Shown piece after piece: positions 19,042 through 27,261 of a stretch of 64,000 nucleotides of DNA. Made by a program: the position numbers and the translations under genes. Under the pieces are notes generated by a model that saw only the letters and a program-made list of their open reading frames with translations, was not told the origin of the DNA and searched no databases. The stretch lies in assembly GCA_016716385.1 (NCBI GenBank), contig JADJWL010000025.1:868001-932000 (forward strand), given 5' to 3'. The stretch's first letter is position 1, and the number at the start of each line of letters is the position of its first letter. This stretch comes from Bryobacterales bacterium. Its GTDB lineage: Bacteria > Acidobacteriota > Terriglobia > Bryobacterales > Bryobacteraceae.

Positions 19042-20094
19042 GTGCGCGCGGCGTTCGTCAAACAGGTTGCGCGGGAATGCGGCTTTGCGCTGGCAGGCAT
19101 CGCGCGCGCCGTGCCGGCGGCTGAAGCGGCGTACTTCCATGACTGGGTCGACGCCGGGTTCGCCGGTGCGATGGGCTACCTGACCGACCACCGGGCGGGG
19201 GTCCGCGACGATCCGCGCCACCTGCTGCCTTCGGCGCGCTCCGTCCTCTGCGTGGCCAAGCTCTACAACACGCCGCCGGCCGCGAGTGCCGATACGATCC
19301 CGGCGGGCCACGGATGGGTCTCGCGCTACGCCTGGGGCGAAGACTACCATGAGGTCATCCGGCGCGACCTGGAGCAGGTCGTTGAACGGCTGCGCGCGGC
19401 GAGTCCGGAGCCGTTCGAGGCCCGTATCTGCGTCGACACGGCGCCGTTGCTCGAACGTGCGTACGCCCAGGCGGCCGGCCTCGGCTGGATCGCCAAGAAT
19501 ACGTGTCTGATCAACGAAGACATCGGCTCGTGGGTATTCCTGGGCGAAGTGCTCCTGTCGCTGGATCTCGATTCTGACGTCCCGCCGCCGGACCGCTGCG
19601 GAACCTGCACGCGCTGTATCGACGCCTGCCCCACGCAGGCCATCGTTCCCACGGGCCGCGTCCCGGAGTGGGCGCTCGACGCGCGGCGCTGCATCTCTTA
19701 CTTCACGATCGAGTTGCGCGGCAACATCCCCGACGAGCACCGGGGCGGCATGGGAAACCACATCTTCGGGTGCGACGTCTGTCAGGACGTGTGTCCGTGG
19801 AACCGCCGGGCGCCGGTGACGGCCGACGCGGCCTTCGCGCCCACGCACTTTGCCCCGCCACTCGAAGAGCTCGGCGTACTTCCGCCCGAAGAATTTCGCG
19901 CCCGCTTCCGCCACAGTCCCGTGACTCGCGCGCGCTACCGCGGCTTCCTGCGCAACGTCGCCATCGCGATGGGCAACAGCGGCGAAGCCCGCTTCCGCGA
20001 GCCCTTGGAGCGGCTTGCCTCGTCGGACGATCCGGTAGTGGCGCGCCACGCGCACTGGGCGCTGGGCCGTATCCTGGAGGAACAGACAGCATGA
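19042..20094 (+). CDS. queG: Epoxyqueuosine reductase
   Basis: A 350-residue cobalamin- and iron-sulfur-dependent enzyme for the last step of queuosine tRNA modification. GTG at 19042 is chosen, directly after the FGE stop and about 8 bases after GGGAC; GTG at 19021 is possible. Two [4Fe-4S] motifs are clear: CGTCTRCIDACP and CDVCQDVCPW. The catalytic Asp motif CVDTAPLLERAYA and the Lys-containing GWIAKNTC are present. The C-terminus has a short HEAT-like stretch. The stop overlaps the start of the next TPR gene (ATGA at 20091-20094). No other queuosine genes are seen. Confidence 0.95.
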   Translation: MRAAFVKQVARECGFALAGIARAVPAAEAAYFHDWVDAGFAGAMGYLTDHRAGVRDDPRHLLPSARSVLCVAKLYNTPPAASADTIPAGHGWVSRYAWGEDYHEVIRRDLEQVVERLRAASPEPFEARICVDTAPLLERAYAQAAGLGWIAKNTCLINEDIGSWVFLGEVLLSLDLDSDVPPPDRCGTCTRCIDACPTQAIVPTGRVPEWALDARRCISYFTIELRGNIPDEHRGGMGNHIFGCDVCQDVCPWNRRAPVTADAAFAPTHFAPPLEELGVLPPEEFRARFRHSPVTRARYRGFLRNVAIAMGNSGEARFREPLERLASSDDPVVARHAHWALGRILEEQTA

Positions 20095-21269
20095 CGTTTC
20101 GAATCGCACTGCTGGCGTCGGTTGCCGGTGTCCTCGCCGCGCAGACGGGCGACCCGCTCGCCAAGGGACTGGCGCATTTCTACAACCTCGAATATGACCA
20201 GGCCGAAGCCGAGTTCAGGCGGGAGATCCGGGACAAGCCGGCCGAGCCAGGACCGCACAACCGCCTCGCACAGGCGATCCAGTTTCGCGAACTGTACCGC
20301 AACGGCGCGCTCGAGAGCGAACTGGTCAGCGGCAGCAATTCGTTCCTGCGCCGCCCGAAGGTGGAGGCGACTCCGGAGATCGAAAAGCAGTTCTTCGACG
20401 CGATCGAGAAGGCGATGTCGCTGGCGCAGGCCCGTCTCGACAAGAACCCGAACGACACCGAGGCGCTCTATTCGCTTGGCGCCGCCTACGGCTTGCGGGG
20501 CAACTGGAACTTCCTGGTGCGCAAAGCCTGGCGCGACGCGTTGCGCGACGGCACCGAGGGCCGCAAGCTGCACAACCGGGTCACCGAACTCGACCCGAAC
20601 AATTACGATGCCCGTTTGATGCAGGGCGTGCATGACTACGTCGTGGGCAGCCTGCCGCTTCTCTACAAAATGATTGGCTTTCTGGTCGGCTTCCGCGGCG
20701 ACAAGGACGAAGGGATCCGCACGCTGCAAGGCGTAGCCGAGAAGGGGAACCGAAACCGGGTGGATGCCCAGGTGTTCCTGCTCGCCTTGTACCGCCGTGA
20801 GAACCGCTGGAAGGATGCCGGGCCCCTGCTCGACCGGCTGATCGCGAATTATCCTCGCAACCATCTGTTCCGCTTCGAGCTGGCGCAAATGCACTCAGCG
20901 CTGGGCAACAAGGAACAGGCTCTAGCCGCGATCCGCGAGGTCGAACGGCTGAAGAGTTCCGGAGCCCCAGGCTATGCCAAGCTCCCGGAGGGAAAGATCC
21001 TTTACCAGAAAGCGACCATTCAGTTCTGGTATCGCGACTACCAGGAGTCCCTGCAGAACTTCCGGAGGATTGAGCAGAACGTCGACGACCTGGATCTGAA
21101 TATGGGGGTCCTGACGCTGATGAGGATCGGCCAGATTCACGATGTGCTCAATCAGCGGGAACAGGCCGTCGCCGCCTACCGCCGGGCGATCGCGTTCGCG
21201 CCCGAGGCGGAGGCGGCGAAGGAGTCGCGGCGGTACCTGTCGTCGCCCTACCGCCGGGAATCGAGCTAG
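20091..21269 (+). CDS. Exported TPR-repeat protein
   Basis: A 392-residue protein with a weak signal sequence (MTFRIALLASVAGVLAAQ) and tetratricopeptide-like helices across the rest (NLEYDQAEAEFRREIRDKPAEPGPHN, NDTEALYSLGAAYGLRGNW, NREQAVAAYRRAIAFAPEAEAA). GGAGGAA at 20077-20083 and the ATGA overlap with queG fix the start at 20091. TPR proteins mediate protein contacts; no partner can be named. It ends the four-gene operon and is convergent with the sulfatase gene, 3 bases away. Confidence 0.85.
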   Translation: MTFRIALLASVAGVLAAQTGDPLAKGLAHFYNLEYDQAEAEFRREIRDKPAEPGPHNRLAQAIQFRELYRNGALESELVSGSNSFLRRPKVEATPEIEKQFFDAIEKAMSLAQARLDKNPNDTEALYSLGAAYGLRGNWNFLVRKAWRDALRDGTEGRKLHNRVTELDPNNYDARLMQGVHDYVVGSLPLLYKMIGFLVGFRGDKDEGIRTLQGVAEKGNRNRVDAQVFLLALYRRENRWKDAGPLLDRLIANYPRNHLFRFELAQMHSALGNKEQALAAIREVERLKSSGAPGYAKLPEGKILYQKATIQFWYRDYQESLQNFRRIEQNVDDLDLNMGVLTLMRIGQIHDVLNQREQAVAAYRRAIAFAPEAEAAKESRRYLSSPYRRESS

Positions 21270-21272
21270 ACG

Positions 21273-22691
21273 TCAGATCACCGTTTCCCTTACGCCCGGC
21301 TTCGACAACGAGTCCGGTGCGTCGGTCTTTGGCAGCCAGCGGGCCAGGCGCCGCTTCTCGGCTGCGAGGTCCCGCCTCGACGCGAGATTCGTCCACTCCA
21401 TCGGATCGGCCTGCCGGTCGTACAGTTCCTCGCTGCCGTCGGCATACCGGATGTACCGCCAGCGCTCGTCCCGGACGGCGTGATTGCCGCGCAAGTATGT
21501 CGTCAGAACCGGGCGATCCCATGGCGCGGCCGGATTCCGGAGCAGCGGCATCAGGGACTGCCCCTCCAACTCGCGGCGCGCCGGCAGACCGCACACCTGG
21601 TTCAGCGTCGGATAGATGTCGATCAGGCTGACCGGACGCCCGCACCTGCCTCCCGGCTGCGGGACCCCCGGGGCGGCCATCATCAGGACGCATCGCGTTG
21701 CCTCCTCCCAGAGCGCGAACTTGCGCCAGTGGTGCTTCTCGCCGAGATGCCAGCCGTGGTCGCTCCAGAGCACGACGGCCGTGTTCTTCGCCATCGGCCC
21801 GGCATCGAGCGCGTCCAGGACCCGGCCCAGCATCGCGTCGGCGAACGTGATCGAAGCCAGGTATCCCTGGATGGCCTTCTTCCACTGCCCATGCTCGATC
21901 ACCTTCCGGTGGTCGCCCTCGGGACGCGCGATCTTGCGTCCCATAGGCGGGACATCGTCGAGGTCGTCTTCCTTCACCGAAGGCAACTCGATCCGGTCCA
22001 ACGGATACATGTCGAAGTACTTCGGCGGCACGTACCAGGGCAGGTGCGGGCGGTAGAACCCGCAGCCCAGAAAAAGCGGCTGCTCGTGCCGCCGGCTGAG
22101 CTGTTCGGACACCCAGGTGGCCACCTTCCAATCCCCCATCTCGCGTTCATTGATGTGGACGGGGCCCCAATCGAAGTGGCTCGTGTCCGGGATCCCGTTA
22201 AGCGGGCGGCGCGGCGGCGCTGGATCCGCGGGCTTATTCTGCTCCTGCGAGGGGAAGTAGTCGTCCCACGAAGCCGGGTCGGGAAATGGCGAATGATAGA
22301 TCTTGCCTGCGCCCACCGCCCGGTAGCCGTTCGCCTTGAAATGCTGCGAGAGCGTCACCGCGCGGCGCAGGACCGGCGACTCCCGGAAGGGCTGACTGTT
22401 CGTGTAGACCCCTGAGGTCGAAGGCCGGATTCCGGTCATCAGGCTGGCGCGCGAAGCGTTACATAGCGGCGCATTGCAGTGGGCGTTGGTGAACAGGACG
22501 CCCCGGGCCGCGAGCCTGTCCAGATTCGGGGTCTTCACCCCTGCGTATCCTCCCAGACAGCCGATCCAGTCGTTCAGATCGTCCACCGAGACAAACAGGA
22601 CGTTCGGACCTCCCTGCGCGCGGGCGGAACGCGTCAGGCCAGCAAGCGAGGCGGCCAGGAACCGGCGGCGGCTGAAGTGCTGGATCTCCAT
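21273..22691 (-). CDS. Tat-exported sulfatase (CxAxR type)
   Basis: A 472-residue type I sulfatase, closest in look to iduronate-2-sulfatase-like enzymes (VSVDDLNDWIGCLGGY). A twin-arginine signal SRRRFLAASLAG sits at residues 7-18. The formylglycine site is C77-N-A-S-R81, a CxAxR rather than CxPxR form, which FGE still accepts. Metal and substrate residues appear in DDLND, the KIYHSPFPD region and LWSDHGWHLGEKHHW. Tat export fits cytoplasmic maturation by the FGE encoded at 18065. The gene is convergent to the FGE operon. The likely substrate is a sulfated polysaccharide; which one is unknown. Confidence 0.92.
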   Translation of the reverse strand: MEIQHFSRRRFLAASLAGLTRSARAQGGPNVLFVSVDDLNDWIGCLGGYAGVKTPNLDRLAARGVLFTNAHCNAPLCNASRASLMTGIRPSTSGVYTNSQPFRESPVLRRAVTLSQHFKANGYRAVGAGKIYHSPFPDPASWDDYFPSQEQNKPADPAPPRRPLNGIPDTSHFDWGPVHINEREMGDWKVATWVSEQLSRRHEQPLFLGCGFYRPHLPWYVPPKYFDMYPLDRIELPSVKEDDLDDVPPMGRKIARPEGDHRKVIEHGQWKKAIQGYLASITFADAMLGRVLDALDAGPMAKNTAVVLWSDHGWHLGEKHHWRKFALWEEATRCVLMMAAPGVPQPGGRCGRPVSLIDIYPTLNQVCGLPARRELEGQSLMPLLRNPAAPWDRPVLTTYLRGNHAVRDERWRYIRYADGSEELYDRQADPMEWTNLASRRDLAAEKRRLARWLPKTDAPDSLSKPGVRETVI

Positions 22692-22904
22692 GGTTCCAAT
22701 GATGATACTCCAACCTCGCGGCGAGGCGGCGAATTCTCGTTAGTCCTTATTCATGAACCACTTACAATGTCAATTTCCTTGACTGCTTCGGGCTTTGAAT
22801 GGTACCTAGGGAGACACGTAGTTTCAGATTCCGGCCTGTCTGGACCTCTTGTCCGGGCGGGTCTGTCAGGGGCAATTTCAATCATTCGACTGAGGAAACG
22901 CAAC

Positions 22905-25900
22905 TTGCAACAGACTGCATCATGGCGAAACCAGCCTCGCAGCGGCAGGCAGTGGTTGGCACTCGTGGCCACGCTGATCCTGGTTCTCGCGCCCGGGCTG
23001 TGGGGCCAATCGACGACGCAAGCCATTCAAGGTCTGGTGACCGACACGACCGGAGCGGTGGTGGCGGGCGCCAAGATCACGATTACGAACATCCAGACCG
23101 GTATCACCCGAACGGTCGAGACCAACCAGACCGGCAACTACAGCTTCCCGCTGGTGCCGGTCGGCAACTATAACGTCCGTTCGGAACTGGACGGGTTCCG
23201 CACCGAGACCGTCACCAACCTGCGTGTCGATACCGGCGCCCAGATCCGCCAGGACTTCCGGCTCCAGATCGGCCAGGTGACCGAGACGATCGAGGTCGCG
23301 GCCAGCGCGGTGACTCTCGAGACCGAAAACGCCACACTTGGCGCGGTCATCGAAAACCGGCGCATCATCGAACTGCCGCTCAACGGCCGCAACGTCCAGA
23401 ACCTCGCCGTGCTCGTGCCCGGCGTCCAGTTCGGCGAGCGGACGGGTCGCGGCGACGGTTCGGGTGGGTTCCCGATTCCTGGGCAAGGCTTCTCGGTGTC
23501 GGCCAACGGCCAGCGCGAGACCTACCAGACCATTTCACTGGACGGCGTGGACGCGAAGGATCCGCGCATCCACATTGCCAACTTCGTGCCCTCGATTGAG
23601 GCCATCGAAGAGTTCAAGATCCAGACCAACACGTATTCAGCCGAAATCGGCTTCGGCGGCGGCGCGAACGTGAACATCACGATGAAGAGCGGCACCAACC
23701 AGTTGCACGGGACGTTCTTCAACTTCCTGCGCAACGACGCCTTCGACGCCGAGAACTACTTCCTCAACTTCGAGCGTCCGGCGAGCGCCGAGCGGGCTAA
23801 GAAGAACAAGCTGCGCCAGAACCAGTATGGGTTCGTGATGAGCGGTCCGGTGCTGATTCCGGGTGTCTACAACGGCAAGAACAAGACGTTCTGGGCGTTC
23901 AACTACGAAGGCCGGCGGACGCGGGAAGGCGTCGTCTCGACCGAGTGGTGGCCCAGTAACCAGTTCCGCCAGGGCGATTTTTCGTCCGTGCAGTTCGGCG
24001 CGTTCGACATCAACCGGCGTTTCCGCAACCCGATCCTGATCTACGATCCGTTCACGGGCGATCCATTCCCGAACAACCGGATTCCAACGTCGCGGCTGCA
24101 TCCGGGTGCGCAGAACATTCTGAACCTGTACGTGCCGCAGCCGATGTTCCTGCAGGAAGATCCGCTGGACTTCACCGCCCGCCAGGCTGTGAACCAGCCG
24201 GTGGACGTGAACACGTTCTTCACGCGCATCGATCACAACTTCAGCGACAGGGACCGGATCTTCGGCCGTTTGGCGTGGGACCGGTCGGGGCGTGAGAACA
24301 ACTACATCAACCCCAACCTGCCGGTGGTCGTGGATCATGCGGTGACGAATCTCGCCACGCAGTGGATTCACACGTTCAACCAGAACATGATCAACGAGTT
24401 GCGCTTCGGGTTCAACAAGTCCGACGACATCACGCGCAACCCGCGCATGTTCGACGAGAGCTTCGACATGGACGCTCTCGGAGTGGGCGAGTTCCGGATT
24501 GCCGGCGACGGCAACCGCAAGCTGCGGTTGAACGAGCAGGGCATCCCGCAGATGAACGGCATCGGGTTCGCGATGCTGGAGCGGACGGCGGGCAACGGGT
24601 TCGACAACATGACCACGTTGCAGATGGGCAACCACGTCTCCTGGATCAAGGGCCGGCACAACCTGAAGTTCGGCGGCGAAGGGTACATCATCCGGATGGA
24701 CCGCGGCGCTGCGAACCTGGCGGAAGGCGCGCTGGACTTTTCTGCGCTGCAGACTGGCCATGGCTTCGCATCGTTCCTGATGGGACTGCCGGACCAGACG
24801 CGTACACCGGAAGGTCTGCCGTTCACGATTCCGGCGTCGAACCGGTTGGGCTTCTACATTCACGACGACTGGAAGGTGACTTCCCGGTTGACCGTGAACA
24901 TCGGCATGCGGTTTGACTACGTCGGGGTGCCGTGGGACCGTCAAGGTCTGTGGCGGACTCTGTCCTTCCCGGGTGACCGCGTCGACGTGGACGGCGGGCA
25001 GGGGTTCACCAAGCCGAACGGGCAGGTGATTCCAATCATTTCGCCGCCGCATGTGGACGAGCGTGGCGCGGTGAAGCTGTTCGACCAGGACGTGCGGTTC
25101 TTCATGCCGCGCGTGGGTATCGCCTACCGTCCGACGGACAAGTGGGTGATCCGTACGGGCGCGGGGTGGTATGACAACATCAACCACCTGAACACGTTCA
25201 CGATCTTCAACCTGATGCCGCCGAAGGCGGGCAACCAGATCTTCAACACGCAGACCGTGCCGGCGCGGACGATTCCAGTGGTGGGATTGAACGGGAACAC
25301 GTTCAACGTGCAGACGCGGCGGTACACGCCGACGTCGAACATCCTGTCGATGGACGATCCGTTCCTGACGCGGGTGGCGGGAGCGGCGGCGGTGGTCCGG
25401 CCGACGAACGTGATTGGTTCGCCGACGGACTACAACGACGGTTCGGTGTGGAAGTGGAGTTTGGACATCCAGCGCGAGTTGCCGTTCCAGTCGTCGTTGA
25501 CCGTTGGGTACGCCGGCAGCAAGGGCTACCACGTGGGTAACTCGGTGGGGAACTACAACGATCCGGCGACGCCGTCGGTGGCGTTCAACCAGAACAACCG
25601 CCGGTGGACGGAGTTCTTCGATCCAGCCGCGCCGGAACGGGGTGTCCAGGCCCTGGGCAACATTCGCTACATCGACTCCTACGGTGAATCGTTCTACCAC
25701 GGTTTGCAGATGAAGTACGACAAGCGCACCACCCGTGGTCTGACGTTTGGCTTGGCCTACACCCTGAGCAAGGTGCACGGGGATGGGGAGTCGGGCGGGC
25801 AGGAAGGCGTCGGTTTCCAGGAGCCGTTCAACCGCAAGGGATCGCGCGGTCTGATGCGTTTTGACCAGACGCACCGCACGGTGGCTCACTTCGTGTGGGA

Positions 25901-26435
25901 TCTGCCGGGCAGCAACCTGACGGGGCCGCTGAAGCACATCGTCGGTGGCTGGCAGGCCAACGGCATCGTCACGATCTCCTCTGGTATGCCGTTCACGGTC
26001 AACCAGGGTGTGGGCGACCTCGGCATGGCGGCGGGACCGGTCCGGCCGGACGCCGTTGGCGCGTGGGAGCTTGACGAGCCGACCCGCCGGCAGGCCTACA
26101 ATCCGCAGGCGTTCCAGCGCGTGACCTGCCAGTTGCAGGCGACCCGTCCGGAACTGTGCCGGTTTGGCAACGCAGGCTACAACATCCTGCGGGGTCTGGG
26201 GCAGCGCAATGCGGATTTCTCGATGTACAAGAACATCACGTTCACCGAGCGTTTCCGGGCGCAATTCCGCTGGGAAGCGTACAACGTGATGAATACGCCG
26301 TGGTTTGGCAACCCGGGCGGCATCAGCTTCTCGACGGCCAACCAGATCGTCCCGGATGGTCCTCGCGACGGGGAAATCCGCAGCCTGTGGACGCCGATGC
26401 GGCGCATGCAGTTGGGTCTGAAGCTGTTCTTCTAG
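22905..26435 (+). CDS. Oar-like TonB-dependent receptor, copy 1
   Basis: A 1176-residue outer-membrane protein. TTG at 22905 is chosen: GAGGAA at 22892-22897 is 7 bases upstream, and it precedes a good signal peptide ending in APGLWGQ. A carboxypeptidase-regulatory-like sandwich follows (about residues 35-125, GLVTDTTGAVVAGAKITITN). Next is a plug (NRRIIELPLNGRNVQNLAVLVPG), then a beta-barrel ending in LGLKLFF. Such receptors import polymers or chelates and are expanded in Acidobacteriota. It is near-identical to the copies at 30338 and 34112 except in short segments, notably VDVDGGQGFTKPNGQ and the region near residue 1070. The ligand is unknown. Confidence 0.92.
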   Translation: MQQTASWRNQPRSGRQWLALVATLILVLAPGLWGQSTTQAIQGLVTDTTGAVVAGAKITITNIQTGITRTVETNQTGNYSFPLVPVGNYNVRSELDGFRTETVTNLRVDTGAQIRQDFRLQIGQVTETIEVAASAVTLETENATLGAVIENRRIIELPLNGRNVQNLAVLVPGVQFGERTGRGDGSGGFPIPGQGFSVSANGQRETYQTISLDGVDAKDPRIHIANFVPSIEAIEEFKIQTNTYSAEIGFGGGANVNITMKSGTNQLHGTFFNFLRNDAFDAENYFLNFERPASAERAKKNKLRQNQYGFVMSGPVLIPGVYNGKNKTFWAFNYEGRRTREGVVSTEWWPSNQFRQGDFSSVQFGAFDINRRFRNPILIYDPFTGDPFPNNRIPTSRLHPGAQNILNLYVPQPMFLQEDPLDFTARQAVNQPVDVNTFFTRIDHNFSDRDRIFGRLAWDRSGRENNYINPNLPVVVDHAVTNLATQWIHTFNQNMINELRFGFNKSDDITRNPRMFDESFDMDALGVGEFRIAGDGNRKLRLNEQGIPQMNGIGFAMLERTAGNGFDNMTTLQMGNHVSWIKGRHNLKFGGEGYIIRMDRGAANLAEGALDFSALQTGHGFASFLMGLPDQTRTPEGLPFTIPASNRLGFYIHDDWKVTSRLTVNIGMRFDYVGVPWDRQGLWRTLSFPGDRVDVDGGQGFTKPNGQVIPIISPPHVDERGAVKLFDQDVRFFMPRVGIAYRPTDKWVIRTGAGWYDNINHLNTFTIFNLMPPKAGNQIFNTQTVPARTIPVVGLNGNTFNVQTRRYTPTSNILSMDDPFLTRVAGAAAVVRPTNVIGSPTDYNDGSVWKWSLDIQRELPFQSSLTVGYAGSKGYHVGNSVGNYNDPATPSVAFNQNNRRWTEFFDPAAPERGVQALGNIRYIDSYGESFYHGLQMKYDKRTTRGLTFGLAYTLSKVHGDGESGGQEGVGFQEPFNRKGSRGLMRFDQTHRTVAHFVWDLPGSNLTGPLKHIVGGWQANGIVTISSGMPFTVNQGVGDLGMAAGPVRPDAVGAWELDEPTRRQAYNPQAFQRVTCQLQATRPELCRFGNAGYNILRGLGQRNADFSMYKNITFTERFRAQFRWEAYNVMNTPWFGNPGGISFSTANQIVPDGPRDGEIRSLWTPMRRMQLGLKLFF

Positions 26436-26454
26436 GCCTCGTCTGAAACCAAAC

Positions 26455-26486
26455 AGCCCCCGGTCCGCTCGGACCGGGGGCTTTTT
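26455..26486 (+). terminator. Rho-independent terminator after receptor copy 1
   Basis: A 12-bp perfect stem, AGCCCCCGGTCC (26455-26466) with GGACCGGGGGCT (26471-26482), with a GCTC loop and followed by a T-run (26482-26486). It begins 19 bases after the receptor stop. Confidence 0.93.
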
Positions 26487-26490
26487 CTGT

Positions 26491-26739
26491 TTATGGGGTC
26501 CAGAGATGGCGGTTGGCAAATGCGCGGCCGGAGCCGGATTTCAGGTAACGCTCGAATTGGGCTGCCTGGGTGCGGGTGCAGAAGGCTACGTAGGTGACCA
26601 GACGCCAGGGGCGGAACTTGGATGTGTGCGGGACCCCCCCTTCGTTGTGCTTGGCGAGGCGGGCTTTGAGATCGCTGGTGAGGCCGATGTAACGCTGGCC
26701 GGGGTGGGATTGGCTTTGAAGGAAGTAAACGTAATGCAT
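26491..26739 (-). CDS. Single-domain GIY-YIG nuclease
   Basis: An 82-residue protein made up of one GIY-YIG (URI) endonuclease domain. MHYVYFLQSQ carries the first Tyr pair and RYIGLTSDLKARLAKHNEGG carries the second motif and the catalytic Arg. An ERYLKSGSGRAFANR tail with the conserved Glu follows. ATG at 26739 is chosen because upstream codons are repeat-derived (AFAKASAGKP). Proteins of this UPF0213-like class are common, and their role is unsettled. A copy of the first 17 bases of the gene lies 53 bases upstream, split from it by a palindrome. The start side faces ssrA. Confidence 0.88.
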   Translation of the reverse strand: MHYVYFLQSQSHPGQRYIGLTSDLKARLAKHNEGGVPHTSKFRPWRLVTYVAFCTRTQAAQFERYLKSGSGRAFANRHLWTP

Positions 26740-26793
26740 GGGCTTGCCCGCCGAAGCCTTGGCGAAGGCGGGAGCAGGTAGACGTAATGCATG
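26724..26793. repeat. 17-bp direct repeat of the GIY-YIG start, flanking a palindrome
   Basis: 26724-26740 and 26777-26793 match at 15 of 17 bases, both reading ATGCATTACGT on the minus strand. Between them lies CCCGCC-gaa-GCCTTGGC-gaa-GGCGGG (26747-26772). The upstream copy is out of frame with the gene, so it is a remnant. The arrangement looks like insertion with duplication at the start of the nuclease gene. Confidence 0.75.
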
Positions 26794-26798
26794 CAAGA

Positions 26799-26880
26799 GC
26801 CCGCCGCCGCTCCTTCGGAGCTATGGCGGGCAGCCTTCGTCAAGGCTACGGCTTGCCAGCCGTAGCCTTGGCGAAGGCTG
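26799..26880. repeat. Two adjacent palindromes abutting the ssrA 3' end
   Basis: The first hairpin (26799-26831) pairs GCCCGCC and GCTCC with GGAGC and GGCGGGC. The second (26831-26880) has 23-base arms, 26831-26853 and 26858-26880, with one mismatch and a TGCC loop. Its right arm overlaps the last two bases of the tmRNA gene. The arm core GCCTTGGCGAAGGC recurs inside the GIY-YIG leader palindrome. Reading-through could help end ssrA transcription. Confidence 0.85.
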
Positions 26881-27233
26881 GTGGAGGCGGCGGGAGTCGA
26901 ACCCGCGTCCGAGAAAGCCTGCCCTGAAAAGCCTACGTGCGTAGCCGCCTCAAAGATCTCAGCCGGACGCCTCAGAAGCGGCAAGACGACGCCCAACCCA
27001 GCCCGATTGATCTCGGCCTGCTGCTCCGGACAGAAGCTCTCGGCCTATCCCGCGAGATGACACCCGACCCCTACCGTGCGAGCCCGGCAGGGCGAGCGGC
27101 TACCTAAAAATTAGGCAGCGTATGCAAACTGCGTATCGTTGGCAGTTATGGTTTTCCGATCGTTTTACGGGAGCTCGGAACCCGGCACGCCTTTCCAGAA
27201 CAGTCACAATCCCGTCGAATCCGTTGCGCCCCC
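26879..27233 (-). ncRNA. ssrA: Transfer-messenger RNA
   Basis: A 355-nt tmRNA. The 5' end GGGGGCGCAACGGATTCGAC and the 3' end GGTTCGACTCCCGCC...TCCACCA are the canonical tRNA-like halves. The acceptor pairs GGGGGCG with CGCCTCC (one G-U), and CCA is encoded. The tag frame (27143-27111) reads GCC AAC GAT ACG CAG TTT GCA TAC GCT GCC TAA, giving ANDTQFAYAA. It rescues stalled ribosomes with SmpB. A TAAAAT box on the minus strand (27244-27249) may be the -10. The gene is divergent from the DUF2891 gene. Confidence 0.96.
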
Positions 27234-27261
27234 CTTCCCCACCATTTTAGCATCGTAAGAC

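Noticed and set aside
23637..26519. Very long minus-strand open frame opposite TonB receptor copy 1, with similar ones opposite copies 2 and 3
   Set aside because: They mirror conserved plus-strand codons, are His/Arg/Val-rich without domains, and recur only because the receptors are repeated.
26506..26996. Plus- and minus-strand frames spanning the palindromes and ssrA 3' part
   Set aside because: They are built of palindrome-derived codons and tmRNA sequence and carry no domain beyond the duplicated MHYVY start.
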